DNA from: Synchiropus splendidus
Taxonomy: Eukaryota > Chordata > Actinopteri > Syngnathiformes > Callionymidae
Assembly: GCF_027744825.2 (NCBI RefSeq)
Contig: NC_071349.1
Location: 1,860,001-1,924,000, forward strand
DNA: 64,000 nt
Direction of reading: 5' to 3'
Within the stretch, counting starts at the first letter, position 1. Each line of letters begins with the position of its first letter. The notes beneath the pieces are model-generated. The model did not search any database, was not told the DNA's origin, and saw only the letters and a program-made list of their open reading frames with translations. Of the stretch, positions 49,024-60,676 are shown in pieces. The translations under genes were made by a program, and so were the position numbers.

Positions 49024-49964
49024 GAAACTTCAGAACAAAAAATGTTCACCTCCCACTATAGCAGAAATGGTCTCTCTAGTAGTTGCACATCAAATCTAAC
49101 CTGTCTGAAGTGTTTTTCCAAAGTTATCAACATTTTTATGTTTGGCGTTCCGGAACCCACCTTTTGTCAGGCTGAAAACGCGTTTTCTGCATTGTGCCAT
49201 AACTTTGCAGCGAAGCTTCAGAACATGAAATTTTAACCTCCCGCTATAGCAGAAAGGGTCTTTCTCGTAGTTGCACATCAAATCTAACCTGTCTGAAGTG
49301 TTTTTCCAAAGTTATCAACATTTTTATGTTTGGCGTTCCGGAAACCACCTTTTAACAGGCTGAAAACGCGTTTTCTGCATTGTGCCATAACTTTGTAGCG
49401 AAGCTTCAGAACATGAAATTTTAACCTGCCACTATAGCAGAAAGGGTCTTTCTAGTAGTTGCACATCAAATCTCAGCTGTCTGAAGTGTTTTTCCAAAGT
49501 TATCAATATTTTTATGTTTGGCGTTCCGGAATCGACCTTATCTCAGGCTGAAAACGAGTTTCCTGCATTGTGGCATAACTTTGCAGGGAAGCTTCAGAAC
49601 ATTTAATTTTCAACTCCCACTATAGCAGAAAGGGTCTTTCTTGTAGTTGCACGTCAAATCTAAGCTGTCTGAAGTGTTTCTCCAAAAGTTATCATCATTT
49701 TTATGTTTGGCGTTCCGGAATCGACCTTATCTCAGGCTGAAAACGCGTATTCTGCATTGTGCCATAACTTTGCAGGGAAGCTTCAGAACATGAAATTTTC
49801 TCCTCCCACTATAGCATAAACGGTCTCTCTAGTAGTTGCACATCAAATCTAACCTGTCTGAAGTGTTTTTCCAAAGTTATCAACATTTTTATGTTTGGCG
49901 TTCCGGAACCCACCTTTGGTCAGGCTGAAAATGCGTTTTCTGCATTGTGCCACAACTTTGCAGG

Positions 49965-51650
49965 GAAGCTTCAGAAGATGAAATTTTAACCTCCCACTAT
50001 AGCAGAAGGGGTCTTTCTAGTAGTTGCACATCAAATCTAAGCTGTCTGAAGTGTTTTTCCAAAGTTAGCAACATTTTTATGTTTGCCATTCTGAAATCAA
50101 CCTCATCTCACGCTGAAAACGAGTTTTACGCATTGTGGCAGAACTTTGCAGCGAAGCTTCAGAACATGACATTTTCACCTCCCACTATAGCACAAAGGGT
50201 CTTTCTCGTAGTTGCACATCAAATCTAAGCTGTCTGAAGTGTTTTTCCAAAGTTATCAACATTTTTATGTTTGGCATTCCAGAATCGACCTTATCTCTGG
50301 CTGAAAACGCGTTTTCTGCATTGTGATTTCACTTTGCAGGGAAGCTTCAGAACATGAAATTTTCAACTCCCACTATAGCAGAAAGGGTCCTTCTAGTAGT
50401 TGCACATCAAATCTAACCTGTCTGAAGTGTTTTTCCAAAGTTATCAACATTCTTATGTTTGGTGTTCCCGAGCCCACCTTATCTCAGGCTGAAATCGCGT
50501 TTTCTGCATTGAGCCATAACTTTGCAGTGAAGCTTCAGAACATGAAATTTTCAACTCCCACTATAGCAGAAAGGGTCTTTCTAGCAGTTGCACGTCAAAT
50601 ATAAGCTGTCTGAAGTGTTTTTCGAAAGTTATCAACATTTTTATGTTTGGCGTTCCGGAACGCACCTTATTGAAAACGCCTTTTCTGCATTGTGGCATAA
50701 CTTTGCAGGGAAACTTCAGAACAAAAAATTTTCACCTCCCACTATAGCAGAAATGGTCTCTCTAGTAGTTGCACATCAAATCTAACCTGTCTGAAGTGTT
50801 TTTCCAAAGTTATCAACATTTTTATGTTTGGCGTTCCGGAACCCACCTTTTGTCAGGCTGAAAACGCGTTTTCTGCATTGTGCCATAACTTTGCAGCGAA
50901 GCTTCAGAACATGAAATTTTAACCTCCCGCTATAGCAGAAAGGGTCTTTCTAGTAGTTGCACATCAAATCTAACCTGTCTGAAGTGTTTTTCCAAAGTTA
51001 TCAACATTTTTATGTTTGGCGTTCCGGAAACCACCTTTTAACAGGCTGAAAACGCGTTTTCTGCATTGTGCCATAACTTTGTAGCGAAGCTTCAGAACAT
51101 GAAATTTTAACCTGCCACTATAGCAGAAAGGGTCTTTCTAGTAGTTGCACATCAAATCTCAGCTGTCTGAAGTGTTTTTCCAAAGTTATCAATATTTTTA
51201 TGTTTGGCGTTCCGGAATCGACCTTATCTCAGGCTGAAAACGAGTTTCCTGCATTGTGGCATAACTTTGCAGGGAAGCTTCAGAACATTTAATTTTCAAC
51301 TCCCACTATAGCAGAAAGGGTCTTTCTTGTAGTTGCACGTCAAATCTAAGCTGTCTGAAGTGTTTCTCCAAAAGTTATCATCATTTTTATGTTTGGCGTT
51401 CCGGAATCGACCTTATCTCAGGCTGAAAACGCGTATTCTGCATTGTGCCATAACTTTGCAGGGAAGCTTCAGAACATGAAATTTTCTCCTCCCACTATAG
51501 CATAAACGGTCTCTCTAGTAGTTGCACATCAAATCTAACCTGTCTGAATTGTTTTTCCAAAGTTATCAACATTTTTATGTTTGGCGTTCCGGAACCCACC
51601 TTTGGTCAGGCTGAAAATGCGTTTTCTGCATTGTGCCACAACTTTGCAGG
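49965..51650 (+). repeat. Domain E anchor interval 1 (9 monomers)
   Basis: Begins at the anchor monomer, recognised by CTTCAGAAGATGAAATTTTA, AGCAGAAGGGGTC, AAAGTTAGCAACATT, GCCATTCTGAAATC and TGTGGCAGAACTTTGCAGCG. The anchor is followed by a monomer with GACATTTTCACC + AGCACAAAGGG. It runs to the next anchor at 51,651. Confidence 0.85.
50529..50709 (+). repeat. 181-bp monomer with 7-bp deletion, second copy
   Basis: Carries the same GCACCTTATTGAAAACGCC junction as 48,843-49,023, 1,686 bp downstream; see that entry. Confidence 0.88.
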
Positions 51651-53343
51651 GAAGCTTCAGAAGATGAAATTTTAACCTCCCACTATAGCAGAAGGGGTCT
51701 TTCTAGTAGTTGCACATCAAATCTAAGCTGTCTGAAGTGTTTTTCCAAAGTTAGCAACATTTTTATGTTTGCCATTCTGAAATCAACCTCATCTCACGCT
51801 GAAAACGAGTTTTACGCATTGTGGCAGAACTTTGCAGCGAAGCTTCAGAACATGACATTTTCACCTCCCACTATAGCACAAAGGGTCTTTCTCGTAGTTG
51901 CACATCAAATCTAAGCTGTCTGAAGTGTTTTTCCAAAGTTATAAACATTTTTATGTTTGGCGTTCCGGAATCGATCTTATCTCCAGCTGAATACGCGTTT
52001 TCTTCATTGTGCCATAACTTTGCAGGGAATTTTCAGAACATGAAATTTTTACCTCCCCCTATAGCAGAAAGGGTCTTTCTCGTAGTTGCACATCAAATCT
52101 AAGCTGTCTGAAGTGTTTTTCCAAAGTTCTCAAAATTTTTATGTTTGGCGTTCTGGAACCCACCTCATCTCAGGCTGAAAACGCGTTTTACGCATTGTGC
52201 CATAACTTTGCAGGGAAGCTTCAGAACATGATATTTTCAACTCCCACTATAGCAGAAAGGGTCTTTCTCGTAGTTGCACATCAAATCTAAGCTGTCTGAA
52301 GTGTTTTTCGAAAGTTTTCAACATTTTTATGTTTGGCGTTCCGGGAACCCACCTTTTGTCAGGCTGAAAATGCGTTTTCTGCATTGTGCCACAACTTTGC
52401 AGGGAAGCTTCAGAAGATGAAATTTTAACCTCCCACTATAGCAGAACGGGTCTTTCTAGTAGTTGCACATCAAATCTAAGCTGTCTGAAGTGTTTTTCCA
52501 AAGTTATCAACATTTTTATGTTTGGCGTTCCGGAATCGACCTTATCTCAGGCTGAAAACGCGTTTTCTGCATTGTGCCATAACTTTGCAGGGAAGCTTCA
52601 GAACATGAAATTTTCTCCTCCCACTATAGCATAAAGGGTCTCTCTAGTAGTTGCACATCAAATCTAACCTGTCTGAAGTGTTTTCCCAAAGTTATCATAT
52701 TTTTTTGTTTGGCGTTCCGGAACCCACCTTATCTCAGGCTGAAAACTCGTTTTCTGCATTGTGCCAAAACTTTGCAGGGAAGCTTCAGAACATCAAATTT
52801 TCAACTCCCACTATAGCAGAAAGGGTCTTTCTTGTAGTTGCACGTCAAATCTAAGCTGTCTGAAGTGTTTTTCCAAAGTTATCAACATTTTTATGTTTGG
52901 CATTCCAGAATCGACCTTATCTCTGGGTGAAAACGCGTTTTCTGCATTGTGATATAACTTTGCAGGGAAGCTTCAGAACATGAAATTTTAACCTGCCACT
53001 ATAGCAGAAAGGGTCTTTCTAGTAGTTGCACATCAAATCTCAGCTGTCTGAAGTGTTTCTCCAAAAGTTATCATCATTTTTATGTTTGGCGTTCCGGAAT
53101 CGACCTTATCTCAGGCTGAAAACGCGTATTCTGCATTGTGCCATAACTTTGCAGGGAAGCTTCAGAACATGAAATTTTCTCCTCCCACTATAGCATAAAC
53201 GGTCTCTCTAGTAGTTGCACATCAAATCTAACCTGTCTGAAGTGTTTTTCCAAAGTTATCAACATTTTTATGTTTGGCGTTCCGGAACCCACCTTTGGTC
53301 AGGCTGAAAATGCGTTTTCTGCATTGTGCCACAACTTTGCAGG
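51651..53343 (+). repeat. Domain E anchor interval 2 (9 monomers, 1,693 bp)
   Basis: Same anchor at 51,651. Internal monomers differ from interval 1: it contains the CAGAACGGG monomer at 52,404, a 187-bp unit with TTATCATATTTTTTTG (52,592-52,778), a 189-bp unit with CCGGGAACCC (52,215-52,403) and the CTCCAAAAG unit (52,967-53,155). Confidence 0.83.
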
Positions 53344-56163
53344 GAAGCTTCAGAAGATGAAATTTTAACCTCCCACTATAGCAGAAGGGGTCTTTCTAGT
53401 AGTTGCACATCAAATCTAAGCTGTCTGAAGTGTTTTTCCAAAGTTAGCAACATTTTTATGTTTGCCATTCTGAAATCTACCTCATCTCAGGCTGAAAACG
53501 AGTTTTACGCATTGTGGCAGAACTTTGCAGCGAAGCTTCAGAACATGACATTTTCACCTCCCACTATAGAACAAAGGGTCTTTCTCGTAGTTGCACATCA
53601 AATCTAAGCTGTCTGAAGTGTTTTTCCAAAGTTATAAACATTTTTATGTTTGGCGTTCCGGAATCGATCTTATCTCCAGCTGAATACGCGTTTTCTTCAT
53701 TGTGCCATAACTTTGCAGGGAATTTTCAGAACATGAAGTTTTTACCTCCCCCTATAGCAGAAAGGGCCTTTCTAGTAGTTGCACATCAAATCTAAGCTGT
53801 CTGAAGTGTTTTTCCAAAGTTCTCAAAATTTTTATGTTTGGCGTTCTGGAACCCACCTTATCTCAGGCTGAAAACGCGTTTTCTGCATTGTGCCACAACT
53901 TTGCAGGGAAGCTTCAGAACATGAAATTTTCACCTCCCACTATAGCAGAAAGGGTCTTTCTCGTAGTTGCACATCAAATCTAAGATGTCTGAAGTGTTTT
54001 TCGAAAGTTTTCAACATTTTTATGTTTGGTGTTCCTGAATCGACCTTATCTCAGGCTGAAAACGTGTTTTCTGCATTGTGCCATAACTTTGCAGGGAAGC
54101 TTCAGAACAAAAATTTTTCACCTCCCACTATAGCAGAAAGGGTCTCTCTAGTAGTTGCACATCAAATCTAACCTGTCTGAAGTGTTTTTCCAAAGTTATC
54201 AACATTTTTATGTTTGGCGTTCCGGAACCCAACCTTTTGTCAGGCTGAAAACGCGTTTTCTGCATTGTGCCATAACTTTGCAGCGAAGCTTCAGAACATG
54301 AAATTTTAACCTCCCACTATAGCAGAAAGGGTCTTTCTAGTAGTTGCACATCAAATCTAACCTGTCTGATGTGTTTTTCCAAAGTTATCAACATTTTTAT
54401 GTTTGGCGTTCCGGAACCCAACTTTTGTCTGGCTGAAAACGCGTTTTCTGCATTGTGCCATAACTTTGCAGCGAAGCTTCAGAACATGAAATTTTCACCT
54501 CCAGCTATAGCAGAAAGGGTCTTTCGAGTAGTTGCACATCAAATCTAAGCTGTCTGAAGTGTTTTTCGAAAGTTTTCAACATTTTTATGTTTGGTGTTCC
54601 TGAATCGACCTTATCTCAGGCCGAAAACGCGTTTTCTGCATTGTGACATAACTTTGCAGGGAAGCTTCAGAACATGAAATTTTCACCTCCCACTATAGCA
54701 GAAAGGGTCTTTCGAGTAGTTGCACATAAAATCTAAGCTGTCTGAAGTGTTTTTCCAAAGTTATCAACACTTTTATGTTTGTCGTTCCGGAATCGACCTT
54801 ATCTCAGGCTGAAAACACGATTTACGCATTCTGCCATAACTTTGCAGTGAAGCTTCAGAACATGAAATTTTCATATCCCACTATAGCAGAAAGGGTCTTT
54901 CTAGTAGTCTCACATCAAATCTAAGCTGTCTGAAGTGTTTTCCCAAAGTTATCATATTTTTTTGTTTGGCGTTCCGGAACCCACCTTATCTCAGGCTGAA
55001 AACTCGTTTTCTGCATTGTGCCATAACTTTGCAGGGAAGCTTCAGAACATCAAATTTTCAACTCCCACTATAGCAGAAAGGGTCTTTCTTGTAGTTGCAC
55101 ATCAAATCTAAGCTGTCTGAAGTGTTTTTCCAAAGTTATCAACATTTTTATGTTTGGCGTTCCGGAATCGACCTTATCTCAGGCTGAAAACGCGTTTCCT
55201 GCATTGTGGCATAACTTTGCAGGGAAGCTTCAGAACATTTAATTTTCAACTCCCACTATAGCAGAAAGGGTCTTTCTTGTAGTTGCACGTCAAATCTAAG
55301 CTGTCTGAAGTGTTTTTCCAAAGTTATCATATTTTATTGTTTGGCGTTCCGGAACCCACCTTATCTCAGGCTGAAAACTCGTTTTCTGCATTGTGCCATA
55401 ACTTTGCAGGGAAGCTTCAGAACATCAAATTTTCAACTCCCACTATAGCAGAAAGGGTCTTTCTTGTAGTTGCACGTCAAATCTAAGCTGTCTGAAGTGT
55501 TTTTCCAAAGTTATCAACATTTTTATGTTTGGCATTCCAGAATCGACCTTATCTCTGGGTGAAAACGCGTTTTCTGCATTGTGATATAACTTTGCAGGGA
55601 AGCTTCAGAACATGAAATTTTAACCTGCCACTATAGCAGAAAGGGTCTTTCTAGTAGTTGCACATCAAATCTCAGCTGTCTGAAGTGTTTTTCCAAAGTT
55701 ATCAATATTTTTATGTTTGGCGTTCCGGAATCGACCTTATCTCAGGCTGAAAACGAGTTTCCTGCATTGTGGCATAACTTTGCAGGGAAGCTTCAGAACA
55801 TTTAATTTTCAACTCCCACTATAGCAGAAAGGGTCTTTCTTGTAGTTGCACGTCAAATCTAAGCTGTCTGAAGTGTTTCTCCAAAAGTTATCATCATTTT
55901 TATGTTTGGCGTTCCGGAATCGACCTTATCTCAGGCTGAAAACGCGTATTCTGCATTGTGCCATAACTTTGCAGGGAAGCTTCAGAACATGAAATTTTCT
56001 CCTCCCACTATAGCATAAACGGTCTCTCTAGTAGTTGCACATCAAATCTAACCTGTCTGAAGTGTTTTTCCAAAGTTATCAACATTTTTATGTTTGGCGT
56101 TCCGGAACCCACCTTTGGTCAGGCTGAAAATGCGTTTTCAGCATTGTGCCACAACTTTGCAGG
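53344..56163 (+). repeat. Domain E anchor interval 3 (15 monomers, 2,820 bp)
   Basis: The longest interval. After the shared first five monomers it includes a 189-bp unit (54,096-54,284, extra A in CCCAACC), an ACACGATTTACG monomer near 54,815 and two 187-bp units (54,849-55,035 and 55,224-55,410). Confidence 0.83.
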
Positions 56164-58607
56164 GAAGCTTCAGAAGATGAAATTTTAACCTCCCACTATA
56201 GCAGAAGGGGTCTTTCTAGTAGTTGCACATCAAATCTAAGCTGTCTGAAGTGTTTTTCCAAAGTTAGCAACATTTTTATGTTTGCCATTCTGAAATCAAC
56301 CTCATCTCAGGCTGAAAACGAGTTTTACGCATTGTGGCAGAACTTTGCAGCGAAGCTTCAGAACATGACATTTTCACCTCCCACTATAGCACAAAGGGTC
56401 TTTCTCGTAGTTGCACATCAAATCTAAGCTGTCTGAAGTGTTTTTCCAAAGTTATAAACATTTTTATGTTTGGCGTTCCGGAATCGATCTTATCTCCAGC
56501 TGAATACGCGTTTTCTTCATTGTGCCATAACTTTGCAGGGAATTTTCAGAACATGAAATTTTTACCTCCCCCTATAGCAGAAAGGGTCTTTCTAGTAGTT
56601 GCACATCAAATCTAAGCTGTCTGAAGTGTTTTTCCAAAGTTCTCAAAATTTTTATGTTTGGCGTTCTGGAACCCACCTTATCTCAGGCTGAAAACGCGTT
56701 TTCTGCATTGTGCCACAACTTTGCAGGGAAGCTTCAGAACATGAAATTTTCACCTCCCACTATAGCAGAAAGGGTCTTTCTCGTAGTTGCACATCAAATC
56801 TAAGATGTCTGAAGTGTTTTTCGAAAGTTTTCAACATTTTTATGTTTGGTGTTCCTGAATCGACCTTATCTCTGGCTGAAAACGTGTTTTCTGCATTGTG
56901 CCATAACTTTGCAGGGAAGCTTCAGAACAAAAATTTTTCACCTCCCACTATAGCAGAAAGGGTCTCTCTAGTAGTTGCACATCAAATCTAACCTGTCTGA
57001 AGTGTTTTTCCAAAGTTATCAACATTTTTATGTTTGGCATTCCGGAACCCACCTTTTGTCTGGCTGAAAACGCGTTTTCTGCATTGTGCCATAACTTTGC
57101 AGCGAAGCTTCAGAACATGAAATTTTCACCTCCAGCTATAGCAGAAAGGGTCTTTCTAGAATTTGCACATCAAATCTAAGCTGTCTGTAGAGTTTTTCCT
57201 GAGTTATCAACATTTTTATGATTGGGGTTCTGAAATCAACCTCATCTCAGGCTGAAAACGCGTTTTACGCATTGTGCCATAACTTTGCAGGGAAGCTTCA
57301 GAACATGATATTTTCAACTCCCACTATAGCAGAAAGGGTCTTTCTCGTAGTTGCACATCAAATCTAAGCTGTCTGAAGTGTTTTTCGAAAGTTTTCAACA
57401 TTTTTATGTTTGGCGTTCCGGAACCCACCTTTTGTCAGGCTGAAAATGCGTTTTCTGCATTGTGCCACAACTTTGCAGGGAAGCTTCAGAAGATGAAATT
57501 TTAACCTCCCACTATAGCAGAACGGGTCTTTCTAGTAGTTGCACATCAAATCTAAGCTGTCTGAAGTGTTTTTCCAAAGTTATCAACATTTTTATGTTTG
57601 GCGTTCCGGAATCGACCTTATCTCAGGCTGAAAACGCATTTTCTGCATTGTGCCATAACTTTGCAGGGAAGCTTCAGAACATGAAATTTTCTCCTCCCAC
57701 TATAGCATAAAGGGTCTCTCTAGTAGTTGCACATCAAATCTAACCTGTCTGAAGTGTTTTCCCAAAGTTATCATATTTTTTTGTTTGGCGTTCCGGAACC
57801 CACCTTATCTCAGGCTGAAAACTCGTTTTCTGCATTGTGCCAAAACTTTGCAGGGAAGCTTCAGAACATCACATTTTCAACTCCCACTATAGCAGAAAGG
57901 GTCTTTCTTGTAGTTGCACGTCAAATCTAAGCTGTCTGAAGTGTTTTTCCAAAGTTATCAACATTTTTATGTTTGGCATTCCAGAATCGACCTTATCTCT
58001 GGGTGAAAACGCGTTTTCTGCATTGTGATATAACTTTGCAGGGAAGCTTCAGAACATGAAATTTTAACCTGCCACTATAGCAGAAAGGGTCTTTCTAGTA
58101 GTTGCACATCAAATCTCACCTGCCTGAAGTGTTTTTCCAAAGTTATCAATATTTTTATGTTTGGGGTTCCGGAATCGACCTTATCTCAGGCTGAAAACGA
58201 GTTTCCTGCATTGTGGCATAACTTTGCAGGGAAGCTTCAGAACATTTAATTTTCAACTCCCACTATAGCAGAAAGGGTCTTTCTTGTAGTTGCACGTCAA
58301 ATCTAAGCTGTCTGAAGTGTTTCTCCAAAAGTTATCATCATTTTTATGTTTGGCGTTCCGGAATCGACCTTATCTCAGGCTGAAAACGCGTATTCTGCAT
58401 TGTGCCATAACTTTGCAGGGAAGCTTCAGAAGATGAAATTTTCTCCTCCCACTATAGCATAAACGGTCTCTCTAGTAGTTGCACATCAAATCTAACCTGT
58501 CTGAAGTGTTTTTCCAAAGTTATCAACATTTTTATGTTTGGCGTTCCGGAACCCATCTTTGGTCAGGCTGAAAATGCGTTTTCTGCATTGTGCCACAACT
58601 TTGCAGG
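56164..58607 (+). repeat. Domain E anchor interval 4 (13 monomers, 2,444 bp)
   Basis: Opens like interval 3, then contains CTGTAGAGTTTTTCCTGAG (about 57,184) and a segment 57,480-58,043 that copies 52,404-52,967 of interval 2 at about 5,076 bp. Ends with the CTCCAAAAG monomer at 58,231-58,419 and one further unit. Confidence 0.83.
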
Positions 58608-60676
58608 GAAGCTTCAGAAGATGAAATTTTAACCTCCCACTATAGCAGAAGGGGTCTTTCTAGTAGTTGCACATCAAATCTAAGCTGTCTGAAGTGTTTT
58701 TCCAAAGTTAGCAACATTTTTATGTTTGCCATTCTGAAATCAACCTCATCTCAGGCTGAAAACGAGTTTTACGCATTGTGGCAGAACTTTGCAGCGAAGC
58801 TTCAGAACATGACATTTTCACCTCCCACTATAGCACAAAGGGTCTTTCTCGTAGTTGCACATCAAATCTAAGCTGTCTGAAGTGTTTTTCCAAAGTTATA
58901 AACATTTTTATGTTTGGCGTTCCGGAATCGATCTTATCTCCAGCTGAATACGCGTTTTCTTCATTGTGCCATAACTTTGCAGGGAATTTTCAGAACATGA
59001 AATTTTTACCTCCCCCTATAGCAGAAAGGGTCTTTCTAGTAGTTGCACATCAAATCTAAGCTGTCTGAAGTGTTTTTCCAAAGTTCTCAAAATTTTTATG
59101 TTTGGCGTTCTGGAACACACCTTATCTCAGGCTGAAAACGCGTTTTCTGCATTGTGCCACAACTTTGCAGGGAAGCTTCAGAACATGAAATTTTCACCTC
59201 CCACTATAGCAGAAAGGGTCTTTCTCGTAGTTGCACATCAAATCTAAGATGTCTGAAGTGTTTTTCGAAAGTTTTCAACATTTTTATGTTTGGTGTTCCT
59301 GAATCGACCTTATCTCAGGCTGAAAATGTGTTTTCTGCATTGTGCCATAACTTTGCAGGGAAGCTTCAGAACAAAAATTTTTCACCTCCCACTATAGCAG
59401 AAAGGGTCTCTCTAGTAGTTGCACATCAAATCTAACCTGTCTGAAGTGTTTTTCCAAAGTTATCAACATTTTTATGTTTGGCGTTCCGGAACCCAACCTT
59501 TTGTCAGGCTGAAAACGCGTTTTCTGCATTGTGCCATAACTTTGCAGCGAAGCTTCAGAACATGAAATTTTCACCTCCAGCTATAGCAGAAAGGGTCTTT
59601 CTAGTAGTTGCACATCAAATCTAAGCTGTCTGAAGTGTTTTTCGAAAGTTTTCTACATTTTTATGTTTGGTGTTCCTGAATCGACCTTATCTCAGGTCGA
59701 AAACGCGTTTTCTGCATTGTGCCATAACTTTGCAGGGAAGCTTCAGAACATGAAATTTTCTCCTCCCACTATAGCATAAAGGGTCTCTCTAGTAGTTGCA
59801 CATCAAATCTAACCTGTCTGAAGTGTTTTCCCAAAGTTATCATATTTTTTTGTTTGGCGTTCCGGAACCCACCTTATCTCAGGCTGAAAACTCGTTTTCT
59901 GCATTGTGCCAAAACTTTGCAGGGAAGCTTCAGAACATCACATTTTCAACTCCCACTATAGCAGAAAGGGTCTTTCTTGTAGTTGCACGTCAAATCTAAG
60001 CTGTCTGAAGTGTTTTTCCAAAGTTATCAACATTTTTATGTTTGGCATTCCAGAATCGACCTTATCTCTGGGTGAAAACGCGTTTTCTGCATTGTGATAT
60101 AACTTTGCAGGGAAGCTTCAGAACATGAAATTTTAACCTGCCACTATAGCAGAAAGGGTCTTTCTAGTAGTTGCACATCAAATCTCACCTGCCTGAAGTG
60201 TTTTTCCAAAGTTATCAATATTTTTATGTTTGGGGTTCCGGAATCGACCTTATCTCAGGCTGAAAACGAGTTTCCTGCATTGTGGCATAACTTTGCAGGG
60301 AAGCTTCAGAACATTTAATTTTCAACTCCCACTATAGCAGAAAGGGTCTTTCTTGTAGTTGCACGTCAAATCTAAGCTGTCTGAAGTGTTTCTCCAAAAG
60401 TTATCATCATTTTTATGTTTGGCGTTCCGGAATCGACCTTATCTCAGGCTGAAAACGCGTATTCTGCATTGTGCCATAACTTTGCAGGGAAGCTTCAGAA
60501 GATGAAATTTTCTCCTCCCACTATAGCATAAACGGTCTCTCTAGTAGTTGCACATCAAATCTAACCTGTCTGAAGTGTTTTTCCAAAGTTATCAACATTT
60601 TTATGTTTGGCGTTCCGGAACCCACCTTTGGTCAGGCTGAAAATGCGTTTTCTGCATTGTGCCACAACTTTGCAGG
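58608..60676 (+). repeat. Domain E anchor interval 5 (11 monomers, 2,069 bp)
   Basis: Forms a near-identical tandem pair with the first half of interval 6. Matching at an offset of 2,069 bp extends from about 57,670 to about 61,800. Only a few differences were seen, for example CTCAGGCTG versus CTCAGGGTG near 59,131/61,200 and GCCATAAC versus GCCGTAAC near 59,724/61,793. Confidence 0.85.

Larger units (their letters stand above)
48571..51943 (+). repeat. Tandem 9-mer HOR, 1,686-bp unit, two copies
   Basis: Unit 1 is about 48,571-50,256 and unit 2 about 50,257-51,942. The length is nine monomers minus 7 bp plus 1 bp, because each unit contains one 181-bp monomer (48,843-49,023; 50,529-50,709) and one 189-bp monomer (49,588-49,776; 51,274-51,462). 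The few differences include GTTGCACG reached by CTAGCAG in unit 2 versus CTAGTAG in unit 1. Confidence 0.88.
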
